NCBI GenBank assembly: GCA_900540375.1
Contig: UQFS01000015.1
Location: 11,835 to 75,834, forward strand
From: an uncultured Prevotella sp.
GTDB lineage: Bacteria > Bacteroidota > Bacteroidia > Bacteroidales > Bacteroidaceae
DNA: 64,000 bases
Reading direction: 5' to 3'
Part shown: in pieces, positions 10,112 to 18,193 of the stretch
Layout: the number at the start of each line of letters is the position of its first letter
Numbering within the stretch: the first letter of the stretch is position 1
Notes under the pieces: generated by a model
The model's database searches: none
What the model was told of the DNA's origin: nothing
The model's input: only the letters and a program-made list of their open reading frames with translations
Translations under genes and position numbers: made by a program

Positions 10112-10155
10112 ACCCCAATACGCCCTATATATAATAAAATAAGGTGTATTGGGGT
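10112..10155 (-). terminator. Hairpin after fructokinase gene, terminator-like
   Basis: Perfect 10-bp stem ACCCCAATAC / GTATTGGGGT (10112-10121, 10146-10155) around an AT-rich loop, 48 bp beyond the fructokinase stop. The usual T-run is absent on the minus side, so termination is likely but not proven. The loop carries CCCTATATATAATA, repeated at 37639. Confidence 0.5.
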
Positions 10156-10202
10156 AGTTCGTTTGCCTCCTTTTCAGGAGGAAGATATACTCTTGATGTG
10201 AA

Positions 10203-11084
10203 CTACTTCACTTTGTTAATCAGGTTTTCGGGCAACTTAGGCATGGCGCCGGGCTGTGTGCAGACGAAAGCACTGACCTTCACGGCAAGCTTGTGGGCTT
10301 CCTTAATAGGCATTCCGGCAAGGATGGCTGAGGCAAAAGAACCCGTGAAGCTGTCGCCGGCACCTACCGTATCATCCACTTCCACCTTGGGTGTTGGCTG
10401 GAAACTCTTCACGCCGGGAGCAAAGACATAGCTGCCATTGGTGCCGCAGGTGAGCACGAGCATTTTCAGGTTGTACTTACCGAGAATGAGATAGCATTTG
10501 TTCTCGATGTCGAGACCGGGGTAGCCGAAGAGGCGGCCGATGGTGACGAGTTCCTCATCGTTGATCTTCAGGATGTCGCAAGCCTTCAGGCTGTCCTGAA
10601 TGATTTCTTTGGTGTAGAAGTTCTGGCGCAAGTTGATGTCGAAGATCTTCAGGCAGCTCATCGGCGTGGTGTCGAGGAAGCTATGGATCGTGTCGCGTGA
10701 TATCTTATTGCGCTGAGCCAAGGAACCAAAGCACACGCAACCGCAGTGCTTGGCTACGTGTTCAATCTCTGGGGTGAACGGGATGTTGTCCCAAGCCACG
10801 TTCTGTTTGATGTCGTAGGTAGGTATGCCTTCTTCATCGAGTTCCACCTGTACGGTACCGGTTGGGTAGTCGACACGTGGCATGACATACTTCAGATGCT
10901 TGTCGTCGAACTCCTTCAGCGTTTGGTCGCCGAGCGCGTCGTTACCGATGGCGCTGATTGCATAGGCGTCGTTGCCAAACTGACTGGCATGATAAGCGAA
11001 ATTGGCGGGTGCACCACCCAGTTTGCTGCCGTCGGGCAGACAATCCCATAAGGCCTCACCGAGGCCGACAATGACTTTGTTCAT
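10203..11084 (-). CDS. Fructokinase, PfkB/ribokinase family
   Basis: Phosphorylates fructose released by the GH32 enzyme (ATP-dependent, cytoplasmic). 293 residues, normal for the family. Sugar-binding GGAPANFAYH near the N-terminus (residues 23-32) and the PfkB signature DDTVGAGDSFTGSF with catalytic Asp244. Starts 9 bp after the permease gene on the same strand, so an import-and-phosphorylate pair. The sequence resembles fructokinases rather than ribokinase or 2-keto-3-deoxygluconate kinase, but the assignment to fructose rests partly on the neighbours. Confidence 0.9.
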   Translation of the reverse strand: MNKVIVGLGEALWDCLPDGSKLGGAPANFAYHASQFGNDAYAISAIGNDALGDQTLKEFDDKHLKYVMPRVDYPTGTVQVELDEEGIPTYDIKQNVAWDNIPFTPEIEHVAKHCGCVCFGSLAQRNKISRDTIHSFLDTTPMSCLKIFDINLRQNFYTKEIIQDSLKACDILKINDEELVTIGRLFGYPGLDIENKCYLILGKYNLKMLVLTCGTNGSYVFAPGVKSFQPTPKVEVDDTVGAGDSFTGSFASAILAGMPIKEAHKLAVKVSAFVCTQPGAMPKLPENLINKVK

Positions 11085-11093
11085 AGTTATTAT

Positions 11094-12272
11094 TTATTTG
11101 ACGTTCTTGATATAGGTAAACAGATAGGCGACTCCGACGGCCATGACGAGCACAGCACCGGCCTGCCCCATGGCATCAGAGGCAAAGCCCATGAGGAGTG
11201 GGAAGATGGTACCACCGAAGAGTCCCATGATCATCAGACCACTGACCTCATTCTGCTTGTCGGGCACACTTTGCAGCGCTTGGGCGAAGACGAGTGAGAA
11301 GACGTTGCTGTTGCCGTAGCCTACGAGAGCGATGGCGATATAGAGTACAAGTTTGGTGGTTCCGAAGAACAGACCGCACATCGACAGTGCCATCATTGTG
11401 ATGGAGATGACAAAGAACAATCGGTTGTTGACCACACGCAGGAAGAAGGAGCCTGTCAGGCAGCCGAGGGTACGGAAAATGAAGTAGAGTGAGGTGGCGA
11501 AGGCGGCATCGTTAAGCGTCATTCCCAGTCGCTCGATGAGAATCTTCGGTGCTGTAGTGTTCGTACCGACGTCGATACCTACGTGGCACATGATGCCGAC
11601 GAAGCTCAGCAGCACGATGGGCTTACCTAACAGACGGAAACAGGCCGCAAACTGCTTGCCCACGGTCGGTGAAGTCTCCCCGGCAAAGGCAGGACCTTCT
11701 TCCTCGATAGGTGTGGAGAGCAGGAACAGCGAGGCGGCAATGCCGATAATCATATAGATGGGGAAGAGCACGCGCCAGCCGAGACCGAAGGAGGGTATGG
11801 CCTGTGTAGCGCCCCAGGCAGCGATGTAAGGAGCCATGAACGATGCGATGGCCTTGACAAACTGGCCGAAGGTGAGCGTGGAGGCAAGGTGACCGCCACG
11901 AACCACTGTGGCTACGAGCGGGTTCAGTGATGTCTGCATGAGTGCGTTGCCGATACCCAAAAGCGAGAAGCTGACGAGCATCAGACCAAAGCTCTCACCG
12001 AAGAGCGGCAGCAAGAGTGACGCTACGGTGACGATGAGTGAGAGCAATACGGTCTTCTTGCGTCCGATCTTGTTCATCAGCACGCCGGTCGGCACAGAGA
12101 AGATGAGAAACCAGAAGAAAACCAGGGAGGGGAAGATGTTGGCGGTGGCATCATTGAGTCCCAAGTCTTTCTTCACAAAATTCGATGCAATGCCCACCAA
12201 GTCGACGAAACCCATGGCAAAGAAGCAAAGCATGACACTGGCCAGAGCCAGCTTGTTGATTTTGTTGTTCAT
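11094..12272 (-). CDS. MFS sugar permease, FHS (FucP-like) family
   Basis: Inner-membrane proton-coupled sugar symporter, expected to carry fructose. 392 residues with about 12 hydrophobic helices; N-terminal CFFAMGFVDLVGIASNFVKK, the MFS loop motif GVLMNKIGRKKTVLL between helices 2 and 3, and LVGYGNSNVFSLVFAQAL late in the protein. Same layout (permease next to fructokinase) as in the known Bacteroides thetaiotaomicron fructan locus. No clear consensus promoter was found in 12273-12474, so it may be driven by a non-consensus, regulator-dependent promoter. Confidence 0.88.
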   Translation of the reverse strand: MNNKINKLALASVMLCFFAMGFVDLVGIASNFVKKDLGLNDATANIFPSLVFFWFLIFSVPTGVLMNKIGRKKTVLLSLIVTVASLLLPLFGESFGLMLVSFSLLGIGNALMQTSLNPLVATVVRGGHLASTLTFGQFVKAIASFMAPYIAAWGATQAIPSFGLGWRVLFPIYMIIGIAASLFLLSTPIEEEGPAFAGETSPTVGKQFAACFRLLGKPIVLLSFVGIMCHVGIDVGTNTTAPKILIERLGMTLNDAAFATSLYFIFRTLGCLTGSFFLRVVNNRLFFVISITMMALSMCGLFFGTTKLVLYIAIALVGYGNSNVFSLVFAQALQSVPDKQNEVSGLMIMGLFGGTIFPLLMGFASDAMGQAGAVLVMAVGVAYLFTYIKNVK

Positions 12273-12474
12273 GTCTTTATTAATTTAGGTTTTTTGTTTT
12301 CCTACTCTGAGGCAGCCTCGCTTTCCGTGAGGCCATCCTAAGATTGTTGCCACGAAATTACGAAGACTATTTCAAAGTTGTGTTATTCATTCGTGCAAAT
12401 GTTGTAACTTTTTCGACATGTATCAAATTTCTAATCGAAAGAAACAATTATTGAACCGCATAGCGTCCTTGTAC

Positions 12475-14703
12475 TCATTCTTTTGCGTCCTCTTTGACGT
12501 CTGTAGGGTATTTGCCGTATTGCTTCTTGAAACAGGAGGAGAAATAGCCCGGCGTGCCGAAGCCTACTTCATAGGCCACTTCCGCTACGGTCTTGTCGGT
12601 GGCTTTGAGCAGTTTCATGGCCCGTTGGAGGCGCATCTCTTTCAGCAGTTCCACAGGTGACATGCCCGTCATGGCCTTCACCTTACGGTAGAGCTGCACA
12701 CGGCTGATGCCCATGTCGGCACCGAGATCGTCCATCTTCAGCTTGGTGTTACTCATATTCTTAAGGATAGCCTGACGCAGGGTGTCCATGAACATCTTGT
12801 CGGGCGTGCTGAGCTTTTCGTCTTGTTCATGGTTGTCGTTTGTCTGTTGCTTTTCCGCAGCAAAGGCTTCCTTGAGTTTCTGTCGGTTAGCAAGCAGACT
12901 GACGATATGCGCAATGAGCACCTCAGCACTGAAGGGCTTGGTGAGATAGGCGTCTGCGCCTTGGCTGAGTCCTTCGGCCTGTTGCTGTTCCGTACTGCGT
13001 GCGGTGAGCAGGATGACAGGTATATGGCTGGTCAGTGGATCAGCTTTCAGCTTGGCACAAAAGGTCAGTCCGTCCATCACCGGCATCATTACGTCGCTGA
13101 TGACCAGGTCGGGAACACTCTCGCGAGCCAATTTCCAACCGCTCTGCCCGTCGCTGGCTTCGAGTACGTAATAGCGGTCGAGGAGCAGTGTGCGCAGATA
13201 GCGGCGCATGTCGTCGTTGTCGTCGACAATCAGCACCGTAGCGAGTTCGTCGCTTTGGTCACGCACGACAATGTCGTGTTGCCCGTCCTGCACCGACCGT
13301 CGGCTGATGGCGTGCGCGTCATCGGGCTGAGGGTCTTGGATCATCTTTTGTGTTTCCTTTTGGAACTGCAGTACGTCGGTGACGAGATGCAGCAATTGTT
13401 CCGCATTGCGCTGAACGATGCCGAGCAACTCATGGTCGCCCTCGCTGAGCGTCTTGCTCTCGCCGAGTTGCTGCAGCGGACCGATGATGAGCGTCAGAGG
13501 TGTGCGCAGTTGGTGGCTGGCATTGGTGTAGAAGCGGTTTTGTTCATCGCCCAATTCTTTCATCTGGCGGTTGGCACGTCGTGTGATAACAATGGCCCGC
13601 CACACGAGCAGCACGGCAATCAACAGGATCAGCGCCACTACGAGAGACACAAAGAGCAGAGTGCGCTGCACGTGATAGAGCCCGAAATAGTCCTCCAATT
13701 TATTCTGAATGGTAATCAGGTATTCGTTTTGCCGCATCATTGCGTTGGCGTTGATGGCAATCTCGTTGACGTTCTGTGGTGTGACCACCATGCTCTTGAT
13801 GATGTTTGTACGCTTGTACGGCTTGTGCTCAAGTATTCTTAGTGCCAAGGCAATGATCTCTTCGCCGTGCGTAGGATAGATGTAACTGGCGGCGAGCTTC
13901 CCCTGCTGTACGGCGTCAATACCTTCTCCGGGCAGTGCGTCTACGCCGAGGAAGTAGATCCCTTTTTCTTTTCCGAGTTCCTTAGCGGCTTTGTATGCGC
14001 CGAAAGAGGCCAAGTCGCTTTGGCAGAAAACCACATCGAGTGGCTTGCCTGCCTGCAGCCATTCCTTCGTGGCTGCATAGGAGTCTTCCAAAGACCAGTT
14101 GGTTTTGATATGTTGAAAATCCAGTTCAGGGTGCTTCTTCATCACGCTGGAGAAGCCTTGGTAGCGCTCGCGGTCTGGCGACATCACCAGTTGTCCGGTG
14201 ATCTCCAGCACTACCGGGCGTCGGCCTACGTGTATGCTGTCGCGACAAAGGCGTGCGGCGTACGTGCCGATGGCGCGTCCGGCCTCCACGTTGTCACCGC
14301 CGATATAGGCTGTGTAGTCGTTAGATGAAGTCTTCCGCTCAAAAAGAATGACGGGGATTCCGCGCTTCTTTGCTCTTTCCACGCAGGGCGAGAGGGGCTT
14401 ATATTCGTTGGGAGAGATGACGAGCAAGTCCACGTCGGCATTGATGAGGCTGTCGATCTGCTGACGCTGCCGGTCGGTGTTGTTGTCTGCATTGATGATA
14501 CATACTTTCACGTCGGTATCGTAGAGATGTTGTGCGGACAGCATCTCGTTGTTGACTTTGTCGCGCCAACGTCCGCCGACACATTGCGACACACCTATTT
14601 TATATTTATAAGAGGCACGCGGCGTGCAGCCCGTGATGAACAAGGGTATCATCAAGGGCAGAAGAAGCAGTTGGGCTGTCAGAATCGTCTTAGGTTTCTT
14701 CAT
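12475..14703 (-). CDS. Hybrid two-component regulator lacking HATPase domain
   Basis: Sensor-regulator presumed to control the fructan genes. 742 residues in one frame: N-terminal signal/anchor with ITGC (Cys26); LacI-type periplasmic sugar-binding domain (about 35-315), as in the fructose sensor BT1754 of B. thetaiotaomicron; transmembrane helix (about 347-370); HisKA with NASHQLRTPLT (His397); receiver (about 487-605) with Asp494/495, phospho-acceptor Asp537 and Lys589; AraC DNA-binding domain (about 640-738). Between the HisKA end (about 450) and the receiver (487) there is only a short polar linker: N, G1 and G2 boxes of an ATPase are absent. Related hybrids are about 150 residues longer. 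How it is phosphorylated is unknown. Confidence 0.92.
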   Translation of the reverse strand: MKKPKTILTAQLLLLPLMIPLFITGCTPRASYKYKIGVSQCVGGRWRDKVNNEMLSAQHLYDTDVKVCIINADNNTDRQRQQIDSLINADVDLLVISPNEYKPLSPCVERAKKRGIPVILFERKTSSNDYTAYIGGDNVEAGRAIGTYAARLCRDSIHVGRRPVVLEITGQLVMSPDRERYQGFSSVMKKHPELDFQHIKTNWSLEDSYAATKEWLQAGKPLDVVFCQSDLASFGAYKAAKELGKEKGIYFLGVDALPGEGIDAVQQGKLAASYIYPTHGEEIIALALRILEHKPYKRTNIIKSMVVTPQNVNEIAINANAMMRQNEYLITIQNKLEDYFGLYHVQRTLLFVSLVVALILLIAVLLVWRAIVITRRANRQMKELGDEQNRFYTNASHQLRTPLTLIIGPLQQLGESKTLSEGDHELLGIVQRNAEQLLHLVTDVLQFQKETQKMIQDPQPDDAHAISRRSVQDGQHDIVVRDQSDELATVLIVDDNDDMRRYLRTLLLDRYYVLEASDGQSGWKLARESVPDLVISDVMMPVMDGLTFCAKLKADPLTSHIPVILLTARSTEQQQAEGLSQGADAYLTKPFSAEVLIAHIVSLLANRQKLKEAFAAEKQQTNDNHEQDEKLSTPDKMFMDTLRQAILKNMSNTKLKMDDLGADMGISRVQLYRKVKAMTGMSPVELLKEMRLQRAMKLLKATDKTVAEVAYEVGFGTPGYFSSCFKKQYGKYPTDVKEDAKE

Positions 14704-14744
14704 GTGGTTTTAGTCTTTACAAGGTTTGCAGGTAGTGATGATCA

Positions 14745-15035
14745 TCAGTAGACCCTTACGTCGCTGATAACCGATGAGCCGACGGCATCGTTGAGGCGGC
14801 GGGTGATCTGTGTGTGCATCATGCTGAGGTCTTGTCGCAGCGCGGGGTTGTCGATCTTCACGTGCAGCACTTGGTTGCGGATGAACTTTTCGTGGGTATA
14901 GCTCGAGATCGTGTGTCCCATGACTTCATCCCAAGCATCCACGATGCGCCGCTGTAGCAGTGGTGTCTCCAGTCCTTCTTTTCTGAGCATTTCCTTCAGC
15001 AGGTCGCCAATCGGTTTTACTTCGCGCTTAAACAT
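14745..15035 (-). CDS. DUF721 protein, DciA-like
   Basis: 96-residue cytoplasmic protein of the DUF721 family, whose members include DciA, the loader of replicative helicase in bacteria without DnaC. It begins FKREVKPIGDLLKEML and contains VMGHTISSYTHEKFIRNQ and a C-terminal VLHVKIDNPALRQDLSMM segment, the family core. It follows recF on the same strand after a 115-nt repeat-rich gap, an arrangement common in Bacteroidetes. The HTCS gene starts 41 nt downstream and may be read from the same transcript. Confidence 0.8.
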   Translation of the reverse strand: MFKREVKPIGDLLKEMLRKEGLETPLLQRRIVDAWDEVMGHTISSYTHEKFIRNQVLHVKIDNPALRQDLSMMHTQITRRLNDAVGSSVISDVRVY

Positions 15036-15040
15036 ATATT

Positions 15041-15159
15041 CAATGATGAGTGTTGAATGATGAATGATGAGTTATTCCAATGATGAATGTTGAATGATGA
15101 GTGATGAATGGTTTCAACATTGTATTCATTCAACATTCATCATTCAACACTCAACATTG
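15041..15159. repeat. 30-bp inverted repeat of TTGAATGATGA-type units
   Basis: Arms 15041-15070 and 15130-15159 match inverted at 28 of 30 positions; a further direct copy lies between them (about 15079-15108). Low-complexity units such as TGTTGAATGATGA make up the whole gap between recF and the DUF721 gene. The right arm includes the last codons and the stop of recF. Confidence 0.8.
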
Positions 15160-16251
15160 CGTAGCATTTCCGTCCTCCACATGGAAGAGTTTATAATCCT
15201 CGCCGACGTGTTGCAGGATATGGTCGAGATGGTCGCGGTTGGTGTCCGTGATGAAAATCTGTCCATAGTCGGGACGGGCCACGAGTTTGATGATCTGCTC
15301 CACCCGGCGGGCGTCGAGCTTGTCAAAGATGTCGTCGAGAAGCAGCAGCGGCGTGGTGCCTGATGCCGTCTTCTTTAGGAAAGAGAACTGAGCGAGCTTC
15401 AGTGCCAGCACGTAAGTCTTCGTCTGTCCCTGGCTTGCCTCGCGTCGCATGGGATAGCCCTCAAGGAGCATCTCCAGATCGTCGCGGTGAATACCGTGGA
15501 GCGAATAGCCCACGGCACGGTCTCGCAGACGGTCGCGACGAATCACGTCGAGCAAAGGACCACGTTGTCCGTGGGAGACATAGTGCAGCGAGACCGCCTC
15601 GTGGTGATCCGAGAGCATGTCGTAGATCTGCTGAAACACCGGTGTCATCTCTTCCACGAACCGGCTGCGCTTGTAAAAGACTTCTTCTCCGGCCGAAGCC
15701 ATCTCCTCTTCCCATAGGTCCATGAGCGAGGCGTCGGGCTCTGTTTCCATCTTCAGCAGGGCGTTGCGCTGCTGCAAGGCTTTGTTGTAGCGTGTCAGCG
15801 CGTCCATATAAGTATGGTCATACTGCGCAATGACCACGTCCATGAGCCGGCGTCGCTCCTCGCTCGTTCCGCTGACCAGACTGTTGTCCGATGGCGTGAC
15901 AAAGATGAGCGGGATGAGCCCGATGTGCGTTGAGAGCTTCTTATAGTCCTTGTGGTTGCGCTTGAACTGCTTATGCCGTCCGCGTTTCATGGCCGCGTAG
16001 ATGTTCTCCTGCTGTCCCTCGTCGCCCTCATAGTCGCCCTCGATGACAAAGAACTCTGTGTCGTGGTTGATCACCTGTGAGTCGATGTTGGTGAAGCTGC
16101 TGTGGCAGAACGAGAGGAAATAGACCGCGTCAAGGATATTGGTTTTGCCTTCACCGTTGTTGCCGATGAAGCAGTTCACCTTCGGCGAGAGCTCCAGCGC
16201 AGTGCTCTTTATATTCTTGTAATTGATGATTGATATCTTCTTTAGTCTCAT
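15151..16251 (-). CDS. recF: DNA replication and repair protein RecF
   Basis: SMC-like ATPase that loads RecA at gapped DNA with RecO and RecR. 366 residues, normal length. N-terminal MRLKKISIINYKNI, Walker A GNNGEGKTN (about 30-38), ABC signature region REASQGQTKTYVLALKLAQ, and Walker B LLLLDDIFDKLD followed by the D-loop. Start at 16251 gives the canonical N-terminus; a TATCTTTG box lies at 16295-16302 upstream. The final codons and stop are supplied by the 30-bp inverted repeat, so the C-terminal residues (NATQC) are probably not conserved. Confidence 0.96.
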   Translation of the reverse strand: MRLKKISIINYKNIKSTALELSPKVNCFIGNNGEGKTNILDAVYFLSFCHSSFTNIDSQVINHDTEFFVIEGDYEGDEGQQENIYAAMKRGRHKQFKRNHKDYKKLSTHIGLIPLIFVTPSDNSLVSGTSEERRRLMDVVIAQYDHTYMDALTRYNKALQQRNALLKMETEPDASLMDLWEEEMASAGEEVFYKRSRFVEEMTPVFQQIYDMLSDHHEAVSLHYVSHGQRGPLLDVIRRDRLRDRAVGYSLHGIHRDDLEMLLEGYPMRREASQGQTKTYVLALKLAQFSFLKKTASGTTPLLLLDDIFDKLDARRVEQIIKLVARPDYGQIFITDTNRDHLDHILQHVGEDYKLFHVEDGNATQC

Positions 16252-16294
16252 AATCCTATGGGCTCTATTTGGGCTTTCCCTTGCCTTACATATG

Positions 16295-16302
16295 CAAAGA
16301 TA
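16295..16302 (-). promoter_or_regulatory. -7 box upstream of recF
   Basis: TATCTTTG on the minus strand, about 45 nt before the recF ATG. No TTTG is found at the expected distance, so the -33 part is weak. Confidence 0.4.
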
Positions 16303-16366
16303 AGAGTTTTGAAGCTAAAAAGCGAAAAAAGAGTCGCATAAATTTTAGTATTCGAGGGAAAATTGC

Positions 16367-16374
16367 TAATTTTG
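16367..16374 (+). promoter_or_regulatory. -7 box upstream of the TPR gene
   Basis: TAATTTTG on the plus strand, about 90 nt before the ATG at 16463; upstream TTTTAG is only a weak -33 match. Confidence 0.4.
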
Positions 16375-16462
16375 TACCGATATATTGCGCCGTGTCTGTA
16401 AGAGACACAGTCGCTGTGTATCAACAATCGTCAACGAAATAATAAAAAATCATTTCAAATAA

Positions 16463-17155
16463 ATGGCAAACAACAACGGTCAGGCAACATTTGACGCTGC
16501 CTTTAAGTCACAAGAGTTTTTCGACAAGAACAAGAAGATTTTACTGGGTGCTATCATCGCAGTGGTAGTCATTATCGCAGGATATTTCTGCTATAGCGCA
16601 TTCATTGGCGGTCCCCGTGAGGAGAAAGCCAGTACTGCATTGGCTCGTGGTCAGGAGTACTTCAATGCCGAGCAGTTCGACAAGGCGCTCAACGGCGATG
16701 GCGCAGGCTACAGCGGCTTTGTGAAGATTGCCGATGACTATAGTTCTACGGATGCCGGCAACCTCGCTAAGCTCTATGCCGGACTGAGCTATGCTTATTT
16801 GGGAAAGTGGAGCGATGCCGTCAAGTATCTTGAGGACTATTCTCCCAAGGGCGACGCCATGGTCAGTCCTGCCGCTATCGAGGCTCTGGGCAACGCCTAC
16901 GCTCATGTCGGACAGATCGACAAGGCTGTAAGTAAACTCCAGGAGGCTGCTGACAAGGCTGATGACAAAGCTGAGGACGGCACCAACAACAGTCTGTCTC
17001 CTATCTTCCGTCTGCAGGCCGGCGAGTTGCTGGAGTCTCAGGGCAAGAAGGCAGACGCGCTGAAAGTCTATCAGGACATCAAGAAGAAATATGTCAACTC
17101 TCAGCTTGTTCAGAGCAACGAGATCGACAAATACATCGAGAGAGCCAGCATCTAA
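16463..17155 (+). CDS. Membrane-anchored tetratricopeptide repeat protein
   Basis: 230 residues. A single N-terminal membrane helix (about 27-48, ILLGAIIAVVVIIAGYFCY) with a short cytoplasmic tail, then an all-helical region of TPR-like repeats facing the periplasm (about 55-225: ALARGQEYFNAEQFDKAL, LAKLYAGLSYAYLGKWSDAV, AIEALGNAYAHVGQIDKAV, RLQAGELLESQGKKADAL). This layout resembles YfgM/TPR_21 proteins, which work with periplasmic chaperones, but function here is not established. The gene lies 45 nt before ribH and probably shares its transcript. Highly conserved neighbour of ribH in Bacteroidales as far as I know. Confidence 0.8.
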   Translation: MANNNGQATFDAAFKSQEFFDKNKKILLGAIIAVVVIIAGYFCYSAFIGGPREEKASTALARGQEYFNAEQFDKALNGDGAGYSGFVKIADDYSSTDAGNLAKLYAGLSYAYLGKWSDAVKYLEDYSPKGDAMVSPAAIEALGNAYAHVGQIDKAVSKLQEAADKADDKAEDGTNNSLSPIFRLQAGELLESQGKKADALKVYQDIKKKYVNSQLVQSNEIDKYIERASI

Positions 17156-17200
17156 GCGATGGCTCTTTCGCAACGTTAGGAGGATTTAGCTAAAATTATT

Positions 17201-17677
17201 ATGGCTACAGCATTACATCATTTGTCTGATTACGACACGACAAGCGTACCCGATGCCAGCAACATGTGCTTCGGTATCGTCGTCGCTGAGTGGAACAAGG
17301 ATATCACGGGCGCACTGCTCGACGGTTGCGTGTCTACGCTTGAGAAGCATGGCGCACTACCCGAGAACATCCATGTCAAGACCGTGCCCGGAAGCTTCGA
17401 ACTCGTCTATGGCGCACAGCAACTGTGCAAGAACGACGGCTTCGACGCCATTATCATCCTGGGCAGCGTCATCCGTGGCGACACGCCGCACTTCGACTAT
17501 ATCTGCCAGGGCGTCACCTTTGGCATCTCACGTCTCAATGCCACACAGAACATTCCTGTGATCTTTGGACTGCTGACGACTGATGATCATCAGCAGGCTG
17601 TGGACCGCTGCGGTGGTAAGCTTGGCAACAAAGGCGACGAGTGCGCTGTCGACGCCATCAAGATGGCAAAGTTCTAA
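17201..17677 (+). CDS. ribH: 6,7-dimethyl-8-ribityllumazine synthase
   Basis: Condenses 5-amino-6-ribitylamino-uracil with 3,4-dihydroxy-2-butanone 4-phosphate, the penultimate step of riboflavin synthesis; assembles into cytoplasmic pentamers or capsids. 158 residues. Family motifs: VVAEWNKDITGALLDG near the substrate site, VPGSFELVYGAQ, and ILGSVIRGDTPHFDYICQ holding the catalytic histidine; ends with KGDECAVDAIKMAKF. No other riboflavin genes are in the window. Confidence 0.97.
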   Translation: MATALHHLSDYDTTSVPDASNMCFGIVVAEWNKDITGALLDGCVSTLEKHGALPENIHVKTVPGSFELVYGAQQLCKNDGFDAIIILGSVIRGDTPHFDYICQGVTFGISRLNATQNIPVIFGLLTTDDHQQAVDRCGGKLGNKGDECAVDAIKMAKF

Positions 17678-17708
17678 TGGTAGAATATCATCTTTATCAG
17701 CAGCTGTT

Positions 17709-18089
17709 ATGATTCTCTACGATCTCTTGCAGGCCTATCGTTTCGACGAGATCATGGCCACCATTAATAATATGTATCCCGGCACATCAGGCTACCGTGA
17801 CCAGCTCCGCCTGGCCTACGACCTGTTGCTGAACATGCGCCCCGTGCCTTCCAAGAAGCCGATACGCTTCAAGATCATCGACGGACCGGGCGATCTGAAG
17901 TATATGGGAGCAGAAGACCGCGACTTCAACACCACGTGGGAGGTATGCCTCGGCAAGAACCTCGTCAGAGAGAAAGGCGTGGATCTGACCGATGACGAGC
18001 TCATCGCCAACTGTCTGGTCAATATCTGCTTCACAGCCCGCCGCCCAAAGGCTTTCGACAAAGCCTTTGAGGAGCTGCATCAAGAATGA
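17709..18089 (+). CDS. Small conserved hypothetical protein
   Basis: 126 residues from ATG 17709, 31 nt after ribH; upstream in-frame ATGs lie inside ribH and are not credible. No signal peptide or membrane helix. Sequence begins MILYDLLQAYRFDEIM and has a compact acidic/aromatic composition, with RFKIIDGPGDLKYMGAEDR and VNICFTARRPKAFDKAFEEL. I do not recognise a functional domain; it looks like a Bacteroidales-specific unknown family that travels with ribH. A terminator at 18112-18147 closes the unit. Confidence 0.7.
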   Translation: MILYDLLQAYRFDEIMATINNMYPGTSGYRDQLRLAYDLLLNMRPVPSKKPIRFKIIDGPGDLKYMGAEDRDFNTTWEVCLGKNLVREKGVDLTDDELIANCLVNICFTARRPKAFDKAFEELHQE

Positions 18090-18111
18090 CATCCTTTATC
18101 TTTCTTCTTAT

Positions 18112-18147
18112 AATCAGGGTAGGAGTGATCCTATCCTGATTTATTTT
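18112..18147 (+). terminator. Terminator after the ribH unit
   Basis: Stem AATCAGGGTAGGA / TCCTATCCTGATT with a 4-nt loop GTGA, followed by TTATTTTC. Confidence 0.8.
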
Positions 18148-18180
18148 CATATATCCATTTCCTTTTTCCTAATAATTTGC

Positions 18181-18188
18181 TACCTTTG
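18181..18188 (+). promoter_or_regulatory. -7 box abutting the nrnA start
   Basis: TACCTTTG ends only 5 nt before the ATG at 18194. Transcription would start at or within a few bases of that ATG, giving a leaderless mRNA or favouring the second in-frame ATG at 18206. Confidence 0.55.
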
Positions 18189-18193
18189 CAACT

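Noticed and set aside
14738..14749. TGATGATCATCA palindrome upstream of the HTCS gene as a regulator site
   Set aside because: It overlaps the stop of the DUF721 gene and no second copy is found at the susC or permease promoters, so there is no support for an operator.
15363..15725. 120-codon plus-strand open frame within recF
   Set aside because: Arg/Pro-rich shadow of recF in another frame.
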